A DNA stretch of 64,000 nucleotides. Source: Mesorhizobium sp. PAMC28654. Lineage in GTDB: Bacteria > Pseudomonadota > Alphaproteobacteria > Rhizobiales > Rhizobiaceae. The stretch spans positions 3,596,001 to 3,660,000 of the forward strand of contig NZ_CP085135.1 of the NCBI RefSeq assembly GCF_020616515.1, written 5' to 3'. The number at the start of each line of letters is the position of its first letter. Within the stretch, counting starts at the first letter, position 1. Under the pieces are notes generated by a model. That model was not told the DNA's origin. It made no database searches and worked only from the letters and a program-made list of their open reading frames with translations. Below, piece by piece: positions 35,090 to 43,129 of the stretch. The position numbers and the translations under genes are program-made.

Positions 35090-35593
35090 TCAGGCCGTGG
35101 CAGGCTTGAAAGTCAATGCCACGCCGTTGATGCAGTGGCGCAGGCCGGTCGGTGGGGGACCGTCGTCGAAGACATGACCGAGATGGCCGCCGCAACGGCG
35201 GCAGTGGACTTCGGTGCGCGTCATGCCAAGCGACCTATCTTCCGTCTTGGCTATGCCATTGGGAATCTCTTGCCAGAAGCTCGGCCAACCAGTGCCGGAA
35301 TCGAACTTCGTCTCGGACGAATAGACGGGCAGGTCGCAGCCGGCGCAAGCAAAAATGCCCTTGCGATGTTCGTTGAGCAGCGGGCTGGTGCCGGGATACT
35401 CGGTGCCTTCCTTGCGCAGCACGTCAAAGGCGGCGGGAGAGAGGATGGCTTTCCATTCGGCGTCGGTCTTGGTGATCTCGAAGGTTTCCGCGGCGCGGGC
35501 ATCCTGCGGTCCACCCATGCGCATAAGCACCGCGGTGCTGACCAGCAATGCGGCGGTCGCGGCACCGCTCAAAAGAAAGTCACGACGGTTCAT
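35090..35593 (-). CDS. msrB: Peptide-methionine (R)-S-oxide reductase MsrB, exported
   Basis: 167 residues from ATG 35593. A twin-arginine-like signal (MNRRDFLLSGAATAALLVST) directs export. The MsrB domain follows: zinc cysteines in CAGC and CRRCGG, SGTGWPSFWQ, GHLGHVFDDG and the catalytic Cys in LRHCINGVAL. It repairs oxidised methionine in exported proteins. It lies next to a fasciclin gene and an ECF sigma/anti-sigma pair, which fits an envelope redox-stress set. Confidence 0.92.
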   Translation of the reverse strand: MNRRDFLLSGAATAALLVSTAVLMRMGGPQDARAAETFEITKTDAEWKAILSPAAFDVLRKEGTEYPGTSPLLNEHRKGIFACAGCDLPVYSSETKFDSGTGWPSFWQEIPNGIAKTEDRSLGMTRTEVHCRRCGGHLGHVFDDGPPPTGLRHCINGVALTFKPATA

Positions 35594-35674
35594 GACACAA
35601 TTCCTTCTGTTGTCCTTTGCCAAATTATGCCGTCACACGGAAATCAAAAGCCGGTGACAGGCCCCTGAAAGCGA

Positions 35675-35717
35675 CACTCCGCGCCTATTCCATGTTTTGC
35701 ATGGACGGCGCGGAGTG
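35675..35717. terminator. Hairpin between msrB and fasciclin copy 2
   Basis: cactccgcgcc pairs with ggcgcggagtg (11 bp), with an inner ccatg/catgg stem. It lies downstream of the leftward fasciclin gene and upstream of msrB. There is no T run, so it may attenuate or protect mRNA rather than terminate. Confidence 0.55.
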
Positions 35718-35803
35718 CGGGGCGATTGCGCGGTCACGGGAGCAAGAGCCGTGCAATCAACAGGGAGCCGTTACCGACATCTTCGTCGGCAACGCACCGT
35801 TTG

Positions 35804-36361
35804 TTACATCTTCGGCAAGAGAACCTTGTCGATCACGTGGATGACGCCATTCGACTGTTCGACATCGGCAATGGTCACGTTGGCGACATTGCCGTTCTCG
35901 TCGGTTACGGTGACCTTGCCGCCGGTGTCCTTCAGCGTCAGTTCGCAGCCGCCAACGGTCTTGACCTTGTGGGCGCCACCATCGTCCTTGACCATCTTCA
36001 TCACGTCGGCCGACATCGCCTTGGCGGCGACGACATGACAGGTGAGGATCTTGACCAGCTTGTCCTTGTTCTCCGGCTTCAGCAGCGTGTCGACCGTGCC
36101 GGCCGGAAGTGCTGCAAAGGCTTCATTGGTCGGCGCAAAGACGGTGAAGGGGCCAGCGCCCTGAAGCGTGTCGACCAGGCCGGCGGCCTTGACGGCGGCG
36201 ACGAGCGTGGTGTGGTCCTTCGAATTGACGGCGTTCTCGACGATGTTCTTGTTGGCATACATGGCGGCGCCGCCGACCATCGGGTTCTCGGCGTAGGCCG
36301 CGGTCGCGAGAGCGGAAACGGCGATCGTGCCGGCAAGCAAAAGGGTGGCGAATTTACGCAT
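35804..36361 (-). CDS. Secreted fasciclin-domain protein (copy 2)
   Basis: 185 residues: signal peptide (MRKFATLLLAGTIAVSALAT, cut near AYA-EN) and one FAS1 domain with TVFAPTNEAFAALP, ILTCHVVAAK and NGVIHVIDKVLLP. It is very similar to the 25368 gene in its first half and diverges in the second, where it gains two cysteines (TCHVV, GGCEL). Upstream are the anti-sigma and sigma genes on the same strand. In mycobacteria SigK controls fasciclin-type MPT70/MPT83, so control by the neighbouring sigma factor is a fair inference. Confidence 0.92.
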   Translation of the reverse strand: MRKFATLLLAGTIAVSALATAAYAENPMVGGAAMYANKNIVENAVNSKDHTTLVAAVKAAGLVDTLQGAGPFTVFAPTNEAFAALPAGTVDTLLKPENKDKLVKILTCHVVAAKAMSADVMKMVKDDGGAHKVKTVGGCELTLKDTGGKVTVTDENGNVANVTIADVEQSNGVIHVIDKVLLPKM

Positions 36362-36586
36362 GGTGTCAAACTCCTCGGGGTTTTCTCTTCCCATTCTTGG
36401 ACGCGAGGAGATACGGAACACAAATGCGTGAGTTTCAGAATATTAGGATTTTTTTATTTTATCTGCGCCGCAAAAGAGATTTTCATCGCTCAAATATTTT
36501 CCGGAACGCATGCGATCCTGGGCACATGCAGCCACAGATAGACTTCAAGTCTTTCGTTTTTGATTTTGGCGACGCGAGGAGCCCGG

Positions 36587-37321
36587 TCAGATGCTCTTCA
36601 GATCACCGGCCGCGACCACCGGTCCGGTCGGCTTGCCTGTCGGCGAACCGCCGGCGGGCTCGAGGCTGACCGCCAACACGGCGCCTTGTGCGAGCTTTTG
36701 CTGGGCGGCGGGCGAAACGACGATATGCGCCGTTGAACCGACGGGAATGACGCCCATCGAAACAGGTGGGTTCTTGCCCTCGATCATCCACAGCTCGAAG
36801 TCCTTGCCGGAAGCACGCTCACCCGAAACGTGCGAGAGCCCGACTTCATGATGGGTGGGATCGTAAACGGCGAGATATTTGACATCGCTACCGTCGGCGG
36901 CGAGCGAGGCGACCAGGCGTGCCTGCGGCAGCGGCGCCGGCGGGTTGATGTAGGGCACCGCGACATAGATCGCCAGGGCCGCCACCGCCACGGCGGCAAG
37001 GCCGCGCCAGAAGGCAAGGCTGGACCAGATGCTCAAGGAAGGCCGCGCCGGCGCGGCTGCCGCCGACGTGAAGAGCCGGCGATCGATCGCCGGCTTCACC
37101 AAGGCTGGCGGCTCGATTTCAGGATAGGCCGAGCCCATCGGCGAGAGGTGCACCTCCCAGCCATCCACCATCCGCGCGAACACAGCCTCGGTATCGATGC
37201 GACGGGAAGCAATCTGGCGCTCATCGGCCGGCAGGACGCCAAGAACATATTCGGCGGCAAGCAGGTCGTCGCCTCCATGTTCCGGTCCGTTGTCCTGTTC
37301 CAGCGTCATCTTTCCAGACAT
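36587..37321 (-). CDS. Anti-sigma factor, RskA/anti-sigma-K type
   Basis: 244 residues: an N-terminal sigma-binding region with LLAAEYVLGVLPADERQIAS and WEVHLSPMGSAY, one membrane span at about 107-125 (GLAAVAVAALAIYVAVPY) and a periplasmic RskA domain (KDFELWMIEGKNPPVSMGVI). It should hold the ECF sigma factor at the membrane until an envelope signal releases it. It overlaps the sigma gene by 16 bases. Confidence 0.9.
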   Translation of the reverse strand: MSGKMTLEQDNGPEHGGDDLLAAEYVLGVLPADERQIASRRIDTEAVFARMVDGWEVHLSPMGSAYPEIEPPALVKPAIDRRLFTSAAAAPARPSLSIWSSLAFWRGLAAVAVAALAIYVAVPYINPPAPLPQARLVASLAADGSDVKYLAVYDPTHHEVGLSHVSGERASGKDFELWMIEGKNPPVSMGVIPVGSTAHIVVSPAAQQKLAQGAVLAVSLEPAGGSPTGKPTGPVVAAGDLKSI

Positions 37322-37902
37322 TCTCTCAGTTTAAGCAGGCTGCGGCGCAGCCAGGTACGCATCGTGTTCAGCGGTACGTTGTGCCGCTCCGCCAGTTCGG
37401 CATAGCTTTCGCCCTTGAGATAGGCGCCCCGGACTGCCGCCGCCCGGTCCTGCTCCAGTTCATCCAGGCAATGATAGATACGCTCGGATTCACCGCCCGC
37501 GACCACCATTGCTTCCGGTCCAGGCGCCGGATCGGCCACGTCGAGCGCGGCATCGATATCGGCGGCGGGCTTGCGCCGCGCCCTGATGCGATCGATCGCG
37601 TGATTGCGGGCGATCGCCACCAGCCAGGAAATCGGGCTCAGATCGGAAACAGCAAAACGGTCGGCCTTCGTCCAAATCTTGACGAAGACCTCTTGAAGCG
37701 CTTCTTCCGCATCTCCCCGGTCATTCAATACACGTAGGCAAACGCCGAAAAGTTTCGCGCTGGTCTGCCGGTAGAGCAGATCGAACGCGGCCCGGTCCTT
37801 CATTGAAGTCCGGACGATCAGCTTGGTGATGTCCTGCGGCGTCATATGAGCCAAATTAGGCAATTGCGATGTATTTGCAACGACGGAAACATCCTTGTGC
37901 AC
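37306..37902 (-). CDS. ECF RNA polymerase sigma factor, SigK-like
   Basis: 198 residues. Region 2: FDLLYRQTSAKLFGVCLRVL, then DAEEALQEVFVKIWTKADRF. Region 4: YLKGESYAELAERHNVPLNT, then MRTWLRRSLLKL. It directs polymerase to stress promoters. It is translationally coupled to the anti-sigma gene downstream; the fasciclin gene (35804) and msrB (35090) lie beyond on the same strand. The frame opens at 37902, but an internal ATG at 37845 (MTPQDITKL) is also plausible. Confidence 0.9.
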   Translation of the reverse strand: MHKDVSVVANTSQLPNLAHMTPQDITKLIVRTSMKDRAAFDLLYRQTSAKLFGVCLRVLNDRGDAEEALQEVFVKIWTKADRFAVSDLSPISWLVAIARNHAIDRIRARRKPAADIDAALDVADPAPGPEAMVVAGGESERIYHCLDELEQDRAAAVRGAYLKGESYAELAERHNVPLNTMRTWLRRSLLKLRECLER

Positions 37903-37991
37903 CTAAAGTTCCCGGCGTCGACCGCATGGTATCTGCTTCGATTGAAAAGGAAATCGCCACCGGCTAGCGTGCCCATAGCAGGAGAGCGAAC

Positions 37992-39485
37992 ATGTCGGTT
38001 GAACGTGTCCTTTGGGAACAAGACGCAACCGGCTTGGCCGACCTGGTCCGCAAGGGCGAGATTTCACCGGTAGAGCTGATCGAAGCAGCGATCGCACGCG
38101 CCGAGGCCACCCGGCCTGAAATCAATGCAATCGCGGAGCCGCTGTACGACGCGGCGCGGGCCCGCGCGCAAACCGTCGACCGCGAGCTGCCGCTTGCCGG
38201 CGTTCCTTTCGCGATAAAGGACCTCGGCATCGTCATGAAAGGCGTGCCGGTGCACGGCGGCAGCCGCATTCCGGCTTTCACGGCCGATTTCAACTCGGTG
38301 ATGGCCGAACGCTATCTCGCCGCCGGCCTCATCCCGATCGCCACCAGCACCACGCCCGAACACGGGTTGCGGCTGATGACGGAATCCGCCGCCTTCGGCG
38401 TCACCCGCAACCCGTGGAACACCGGCCACACCACCGGCGGCTCGTCCGGCGGGGCCGCAGCACTTGTCGCGGCCGGCGTCGTGCCAGTGGCGCATGCCTC
38501 GGATGGCGGCGGCTCGATCCGGGTTCCGTCCGCCTGCACCGGACTGGTCGGGCTGAAAACCTCGCGCGGCCGCGTGCCGCTGACGCCGCTGGTCACCGAG
38601 AGCTGGTACGGCATGGTGGCCGACCACGCCGTCACCCGCTCGGTACGCGATTGTGCATTGCTGCTCGACCTGACCCACGGCCCCGATCCGTTGTCGCCCT
38701 ATGCCGCCCCGCCACCGAAAGGCTCTTTCGCGGCGGCGGCCGCACGCGACCCCGGCAAGCTCAGGCTCGCCGTCTACAGGAAGTCACCGCTCGGCCTGCC
38801 AATCTCGGACGAGACGCTGAAAGCGCTGGACACGGCCGTGGCGTTGGCACGCGAGGGCGGCCATAGCGTGGAAGAGATCGACCTGCCCTATGTCGGTCGT
38901 GACTTCATCGCCGACTTCGCCAGGACGGTCGCGTCCGCGGTCGCAGGCGCCCTGCGGGGCGAAGCCGAGCGCGTCGGCCGAGCCGTCTCCGGCGACGTCG
39001 AACGCGCCACGCGCGTGCTCGGCCGGCTGGGCGAAATGCTGACCGCCGGGGAGATCTATGCCGGCTTACAAAGGCTGCACTCCACCGCTCGCCGGCTGAT
39101 CTCCGAGACCGCACAATATGATGCCGTGCTGATGCCGATCATTGCCCATCCGCCGCTTGCCTGCGGCGCCATGAACCCAAAGGGCACCGACGAATTGATC
39201 GAGAACGCGCTCGACAAACTCCACCTCACGCCCTTGCTGAAGATCAAGCCATTGTTCGGGCAACTGATGGACAAGAGCCTGTGGTTCACGCATTGGCCGG
39301 CGATCCAGAATGTTTCCGGCCAGCCATCGATCGCATTGCCCGTCCATGTCACCGATGCCGGCCTGCCGCTCGGCATCCAGGCCGCCGGTCGGCCGGGCGA
39401 CGAGGAGACGCTCTTGTCGCTTGCCGCTCAGATGGAGAAGATCTCGGGTTGGCTGAAGCGTCGAGCGCCGCTGATGGTGCCCTGA
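37992..39485 (+). CDS. Amidase-signature family hydrolase
   Basis: 497 residues. The Ser-cisSer-Lys triad is visible: Lys76 in VPFAIKDLG, Ser151 in TTGGSSGGAAA and the nucleophile Ser175 in GGGSIRVPS. Length and layout match the amidase family (GatA/indoleacetamide hydrolase relatives), cytoplasmic, cleaving a carboxamide. No gatB or gatC is adjacent, so a tRNA amidotransferase role is unlikely. The substrate is unknown. It has an aggag ribosome site and is divergent from the sigma gene. Confidence 0.88.
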   Translation: MSVERVLWEQDATGLADLVRKGEISPVELIEAAIARAEATRPEINAIAEPLYDAARARAQTVDRELPLAGVPFAIKDLGIVMKGVPVHGGSRIPAFTADFNSVMAERYLAAGLIPIATSTTPEHGLRLMTESAAFGVTRNPWNTGHTTGGSSGGAAALVAAGVVPVAHASDGGGSIRVPSACTGLVGLKTSRGRVPLTPLVTESWYGMVADHAVTRSVRDCALLLDLTHGPDPLSPYAAPPPKGSFAAAAARDPGKLRLAVYRKSPLGLPISDETLKALDTAVALAREGGHSVEEIDLPYVGRDFIADFARTVASAVAGALRGEAERVGRAVSGDVERATRVLGRLGEMLTAGEIYAGLQRLHSTARRLISETAQYDAVLMPIIAHPPLACGAMNPKGTDELIENALDKLHLTPLLKIKPLFGQLMDKSLWFTHWPAIQNVSGQPSIALPVHVTDAGLPLGIQAAGRPGDEETLLSLAAQMEKISGWLKRRAPLMVP

Positions 39486-39648
39486 TGATGACGTCGTCGT
39501 GAGGCCATGGAATATGACAGCAATGCCATTTGCGGCCTGCCCCGTTTCCCGCTAAGACGCCGCCGTCCTTTCCGAGTGCATGTCGCCCAAAAGTGCTCAG
39601 CGGTTTTGGGACAATGACATGCATAAAACCAAGCCGGGAACCATGCCG

Positions 39649-40542
39649 ATGACGGAGATAACCGCCACCGCCGAAATGCAGGCCGACCTGCTTTCGCGAG
39701 CCCTGCCCTACATGCAGCGCTACGAGCACAAGACGATCGTGGTGAAATATGGTGGCCATGCCATGGGCGACCTCGCACTCGGCAAGGCGTTCGCGCGCGA
39801 TATCGCGCTGCTCAAGCAATCCGGCGTCAACCCGATCGTCGTGCATGGCGGTGGCCCGCAGATCGGCGCGATGCTGGCCAAGATGGGCATCGAATCGAAA
39901 TTCGAAGGCGGCCTGCGTGTCACCGACCAGAAGACGGTCGAGATCGTCGAGATGGTGCTGGCCGGCTCGATCAACAAGGAGATCGTGGCGCTGATCAACG
40001 CCGAGGGCGAATGGGCGATCGGCCTGTGCGGCAAGGACGGCAACATGGTGTTCGCCGAAAAGGCCCGCAAGACCATGATCGATCCGGACTCCAACATCGA
40101 GCGCGTGCTCGATCTCGGTTTCGTCGGCGAGCCGGTCGAAGTCGACCGCACGCTGCTCGATCTTCTGGCGCGTTCCGAAATGATCCCGGTGCTGGCGCCG
40201 GTGGCGCCCGGCCGCGACGGTCATACCTACAACATCAATGCCGACACTTTCGCCGGCGCCATTGCCGGCGCCTGCAAGGCAACGCGCCTGCTGTTCCTGA
40301 CCGACGTGCCCGGCGTGCTCGACAAGAACAAGAAGCTGATCGATGAGTTGACCGTTGCCGAAGCCAAGGCCCTGATCAAGGACGGCACGGTATCGGGCGG
40401 CATGATCCCGAAGGTCGAGACCTGCATCCAGGCGATCGAGCGCGGCGTCGAAGGCGTCGTCATCCTCAACGGCAAGACGCCGCATGCGGTGCTGCTGGAA
40501 CTCTTCACGGAACACGGCGCCGGCACGCTGATCGTGCCCTGA
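39649..40542 (+). CDS. argB: Acetylglutamate kinase
   Basis: 297 residues from ATG 39649. Motifs: [29 protein letters not shown], a glutamate-binding [14 protein letters not shown] and [16 protein letters not shown]. It phosphorylates N-acetyl-L-glutamate in arginine biosynthesis. Starts at 39580, 39619 or 39643 are possible; 39649 has a gggaa site eight bases ahead and gives the usual rhizobial length. argB commonly follows engB in this group; here it is about 8.3 kb away. Confidence 0.95.
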   Translation: MTEITATAEMQADLLSRALPYMQRYEHKTIVVKYGGHAMGDLALGKAFARDIALLKQSGVNPIVVHGGGPQIGAMLAKMGIESKFEGGLRVTDQKTVEIVEMVLAGSINKEIVALINAEGEWAIGLCGKDGNMVFAEKARKTMIDPDSNIERVLDLGFVGEPVEVDRTLLDLLARSEMIPVLAPVAPGRDGHTYNINADTFAGAIAGACKATRLLFLTDVPGVLDKNKKLIDELTVAEAKALIKDGTVSGGMIPKVETCIQAIERGVEGVVILNGKTPHAVLLELFTEHGAGTLIVP

Positions 40543-40560
40543 GCGGCGGCGTACATCGCC

Positions 40561-42108
40561 TCAGGCGCCGCCCGAAATCCTGACGGCGCCGGCGGCGGGT
40601 TTTGGGACCCGCCGCGCAACCACCATCGATTCCTCCTCCGCGTCCTGCGGCGCGCCCCAGAATTCGGCAAGCGTCGGGCCGTCTTTCACCCGGCGGTCGC
40701 GGGCCAGGAACCCCCAGACCTCGCGGAACCAGACGCGACGGCCCATTTGCGTGTACCAGCGCATCGAATGGCGCTGCTCGGGGTCCTTGTGAAACAGGAT
40801 GCGCGCCAGCGCCTTCGGCCGCGATTGCACGGCGAGTTCGATCAGCTTGACGCTGAAGAACAGCATCCACGGCTTCAGCCGGGTCATCTTCAGCACCTGA
40901 TGCTTGTAGTCCCAGAGGCGGACATCCTGCTGGATCACCTTGCGATCCCGGGCGATCCTGAAGAACGGCGTCCAGCGATGCGGCGTCACATAGAGCGCCT
41001 GGATCTGGTCGGGGTCATAGGCGATGAGTTGGCGGAAGCCGCGCCAAAGATCGCGAAAACCCTCATCCTCGAAACCGGCCACCCAGGTCGCCATCGACAG
41101 GATGCCGTGAAGGCGTAACAACCGGATCGCTTCGCGGTCCGACGAGGTGCTGCCGCCCTTGCGGATCAGTTGAAGCGTCTGCTCGTCGGTGTTTTCCATG
41201 CCGAGCAGCCAGCGGATGACACCGGCCTTGCGGTAGAGATGCAGGATGTCGGCATCGCGCACGATGTCGTCGGCACGGGTCGAGCCGACGATCAGCACCG
41301 GCACGTTCTCGGCGATCATGGCGTCGAGAAAGGCGCGCCATGCCCTCTTCGACACCGTCGGATTCTCATCGGCGAGGTTGATCAGTTCCACGCCATGCTC
41401 GCGGTGCAGCCAGGCGATTTCCCGAGCGAACTTCTGGGGATCGCGATGGCGCCATCGCGTCCAGAAACCGCGCTGGCCGCAATAGTTGCACAGATGCGGG
41501 CACCCGCGCGAAAACTGCATGACCACGGCGCGCTTGCCGCCCCAATAGCCGTAGCGGCCGTGATCGATCAGTTCCCAGCCGACGCGGTAGGCGTCGAGAT
41601 CGCTGATCGTGCTTGCCGGCTGGGTGGCAAAGGGACGGCGCAAATCGTCGCGAAAGGCGATGCCGGCCACGCTCGCCGGGGGCTGGTGCATTTCCAGTGC
41701 CTCGACCAGCGCGACGACGGTCGCCTCGCCCTCGCCGCGCACGATGAAGTCGAAGACATCCGTCGCGGCCAGGATGTCGCGCCAGTGATAGGTCGGGAAG
41801 ACGCCGCCGTAGATGATGATGGTGGCCGGTTCGCGCTCCTTGATCATCCCAGCCAGAAGCAAGGCCGTCGGGTGCGCCGAGGTCGAGCCTGAATGGCCGA
41901 TCAGGACAAAATCGGGATGATCGCTCAAGGCCTTCTCGACGACATCGGGCAAGCGCATCGGCCCGAACTCGGCGTCGACCAGCCGTACATCATGGCCGGC
42001 ATCGATCAGCGGCCCGCCAAGCGCCAGGAGGCCGAGCGGCGGCAGATGATCGTCGGGAACGCGGCTGCCTATGGCGGTGTGCGGCGGATTGATCAGGACG
42101 ATTTTCAT
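40561..42108 (-). CDS. B12-binding radical SAM protein, BchE/P-methylase superfamily
   Basis: 515 residues from ATG 42108 (ribosome site ggagg). The N-terminal B12-binding-like domain (about 1-140) opens KIVLINPPHTAIGSR and contains VLIGHSGSTSAHPT. The radical SAM core has the CX3CX2C cluster motif in SRGCPHLCNYCGQRGFWTRW and LLGMENTDEQTLQLI. Some relatives are annotated as anaerobic Mg-protoporphyrin ester cyclase, but this sequence is not the classical BchE, and no bch genes are near, so I give no substrate. Cytoplasmic and oxygen-sensitive. It ends 18 bases from argB, convergently. Confidence 0.82.
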   Translation of the reverse strand: MKIVLINPPHTAIGSRVPDDHLPPLGLLALGGPLIDAGHDVRLVDAEFGPMRLPDVVEKALSDHPDFVLIGHSGSTSAHPTALLLAGMIKEREPATIIIYGGVFPTYHWRDILAATDVFDFIVRGEGEATVVALVEALEMHQPPASVAGIAFRDDLRRPFATQPASTISDLDAYRVGWELIDHGRYGYWGGKRAVVMQFSRGCPHLCNYCGQRGFWTRWRHRDPQKFAREIAWLHREHGVELINLADENPTVSKRAWRAFLDAMIAENVPVLIVGSTRADDIVRDADILHLYRKAGVIRWLLGMENTDEQTLQLIRKGGSTSSDREAIRLLRLHGILSMATWVAGFEDEGFRDLWRGFRQLIAYDPDQIQALYVTPHRWTPFFRIARDRKVIQQDVRLWDYKHQVLKMTRLKPWMLFFSVKLIELAVQSRPKALARILFHKDPEQRHSMRWYTQMGRRVWFREVWGFLARDRRVKDGPTLAEFWGAPQDAEEESMVVARRVPKPAAGAVRISGGA

Positions 42109-42239
42109 GGCGGACCTCCAGTTGGTCCGCGCATGCTGGCCGGCGATGTGGACGCGCGCTTGGCCCGTTTCAGCAGTTAGCGTGCAGCTTTTCCGCAAGA
42201 AAAGTCACGCCCGCGCTCTATCCCGGGGCCGAGTAGCCC

Positions 42240-42731
42240 TCAGGGGTCTCCGGGCGCTTCGGCCTTCAGCCGGGCGATCTGATCGCGCTGCAGGTCGAGC
42301 GCCGCGCTCACGAACCTCAGGATGGTTTTCAATTCGGTGTCGCTGAAGGTGCCGATCACCTTTTCCCCTTCACGCGCGATGTCGCCGTAATAGCGCGCCG
42401 ACAATTGCCGCGTCAGCTCCGTCTGCTCGATGACCACCTTGCGCCGGTCCTCGAGGCTGCGCGTGCGCGTCAGCAAGCCACGCGCCTCAAGCCGATCGAT
42501 CAGCGCGGTGACGGCCGCCGGCGTCAGCCCCGTCACTGTAGCGACAGCGCCCGCCGATTGCGGGCCGCCATGGAGCAGCCCTAGGCAATGACGTTCGGCA
42601 CTGCTCAATCCCCACTTTGCGCCAACCGCCTCATCATAGGACTGGGTCGCGTCCTGCCAGCGCATGACGGCCAGCCCAATGGCCGACACTACTTGCTCGC
42701 GATCCTCGCTTGACGCATTTAATTCGATCAT
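42240..42731 (-). CDS. MarR-family transcriptional regulator
   Basis: 163 residues; core LSSAERHCLGLLHGGPQSAG followed by ATVTGLTPAAVTALIDRLEA, then the wing RSLEDRRKVVIEQTE. It should bind as a dimer, and an AT-rich stretch (42732-42790) before its start is the likely operator region. It is divergent from the 55-residue membrane protein gene, a likely target. Confidence 0.88.
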   Translation of the reverse strand: MIELNASSEDREQVVSAIGLAVMRWQDATQSYDEAVGAKWGLSSAERHCLGLLHGGPQSAGAVATVTGLTPAAVTALIDRLEARGLLTRTRSLEDRRKVVIEQTELTRQLSARYYGDIAREGEKVIGTFSDTELKTILRFVSAALDLQRDQIARLKAEAPGDP

Positions 42732-42831
42732 CTAAATATCAATCTATCAAACATTACATATACCGCATCAATATGAGTTGACCAACGGCGCAAGGCAAGA
42801 GCCAAACGCCCCCTGAAAAGGAACGAACCAG

Positions 42832-42999
42832 ATGAGCCACAATGAAACACGCGAACGCCTCTCGCCAGCCGAGGAGTTCAAATATGCCAAACTGGCCATG
42901 GAATGGTACGGCTGGGGTTCGCCCGTCGGCCTGGGCTTCGGGATTGTCGCGATTGCCGCGGCCGCCGTGCTCATCCGTTTTGCCATCCATGGCGTGTGA
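42832..42999 (+). CDS. 55-residue single-span membrane protein
   Basis: MSHNETRERLSPAEEFKYAK, then a Trp/Gly-rich entry (WYGWGSPVGLGFGIV) and a hydrophobic helix ending IRFAIHGV. One span with a polar N-terminus of about 30 residues. Ribosome site gaacga about six bases ahead of ATG is weak. It is divergent from the marR gene. No function known; the coding pattern and ending are convincing. Confidence 0.6.
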   Translation: MSHNETRERLSPAEEFKYAKLAMEWYGWGSPVGLGFGIVAIAAAAVLIRFAIHGV

Positions 43000-43129
43000 G
43001 CGGCAGCCATGACGCTCCCCCTAAGAACCACGCAGCCGGTTGCCACGCCGGCATCGCCGTTATCGCGCCGACCTCACCCGCTCGGCAAGTCGACCGTCTG
43101 AAGTCGTTGCTTGTACAACGCGCACCCGG

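Noticed and set aside
33300..35195. Leftward 631-codon open frame
   Set aside because: Antisense to the system 2 EmrB transporter; low-complexity His/Arg/Asp-rich product with no domain.
40561..42108. Naming this gene bchE
   Set aside because: Classical BchE opens differently and has a different cluster context; only the superfamily is supported, and no bacteriochlorophyll genes are present.
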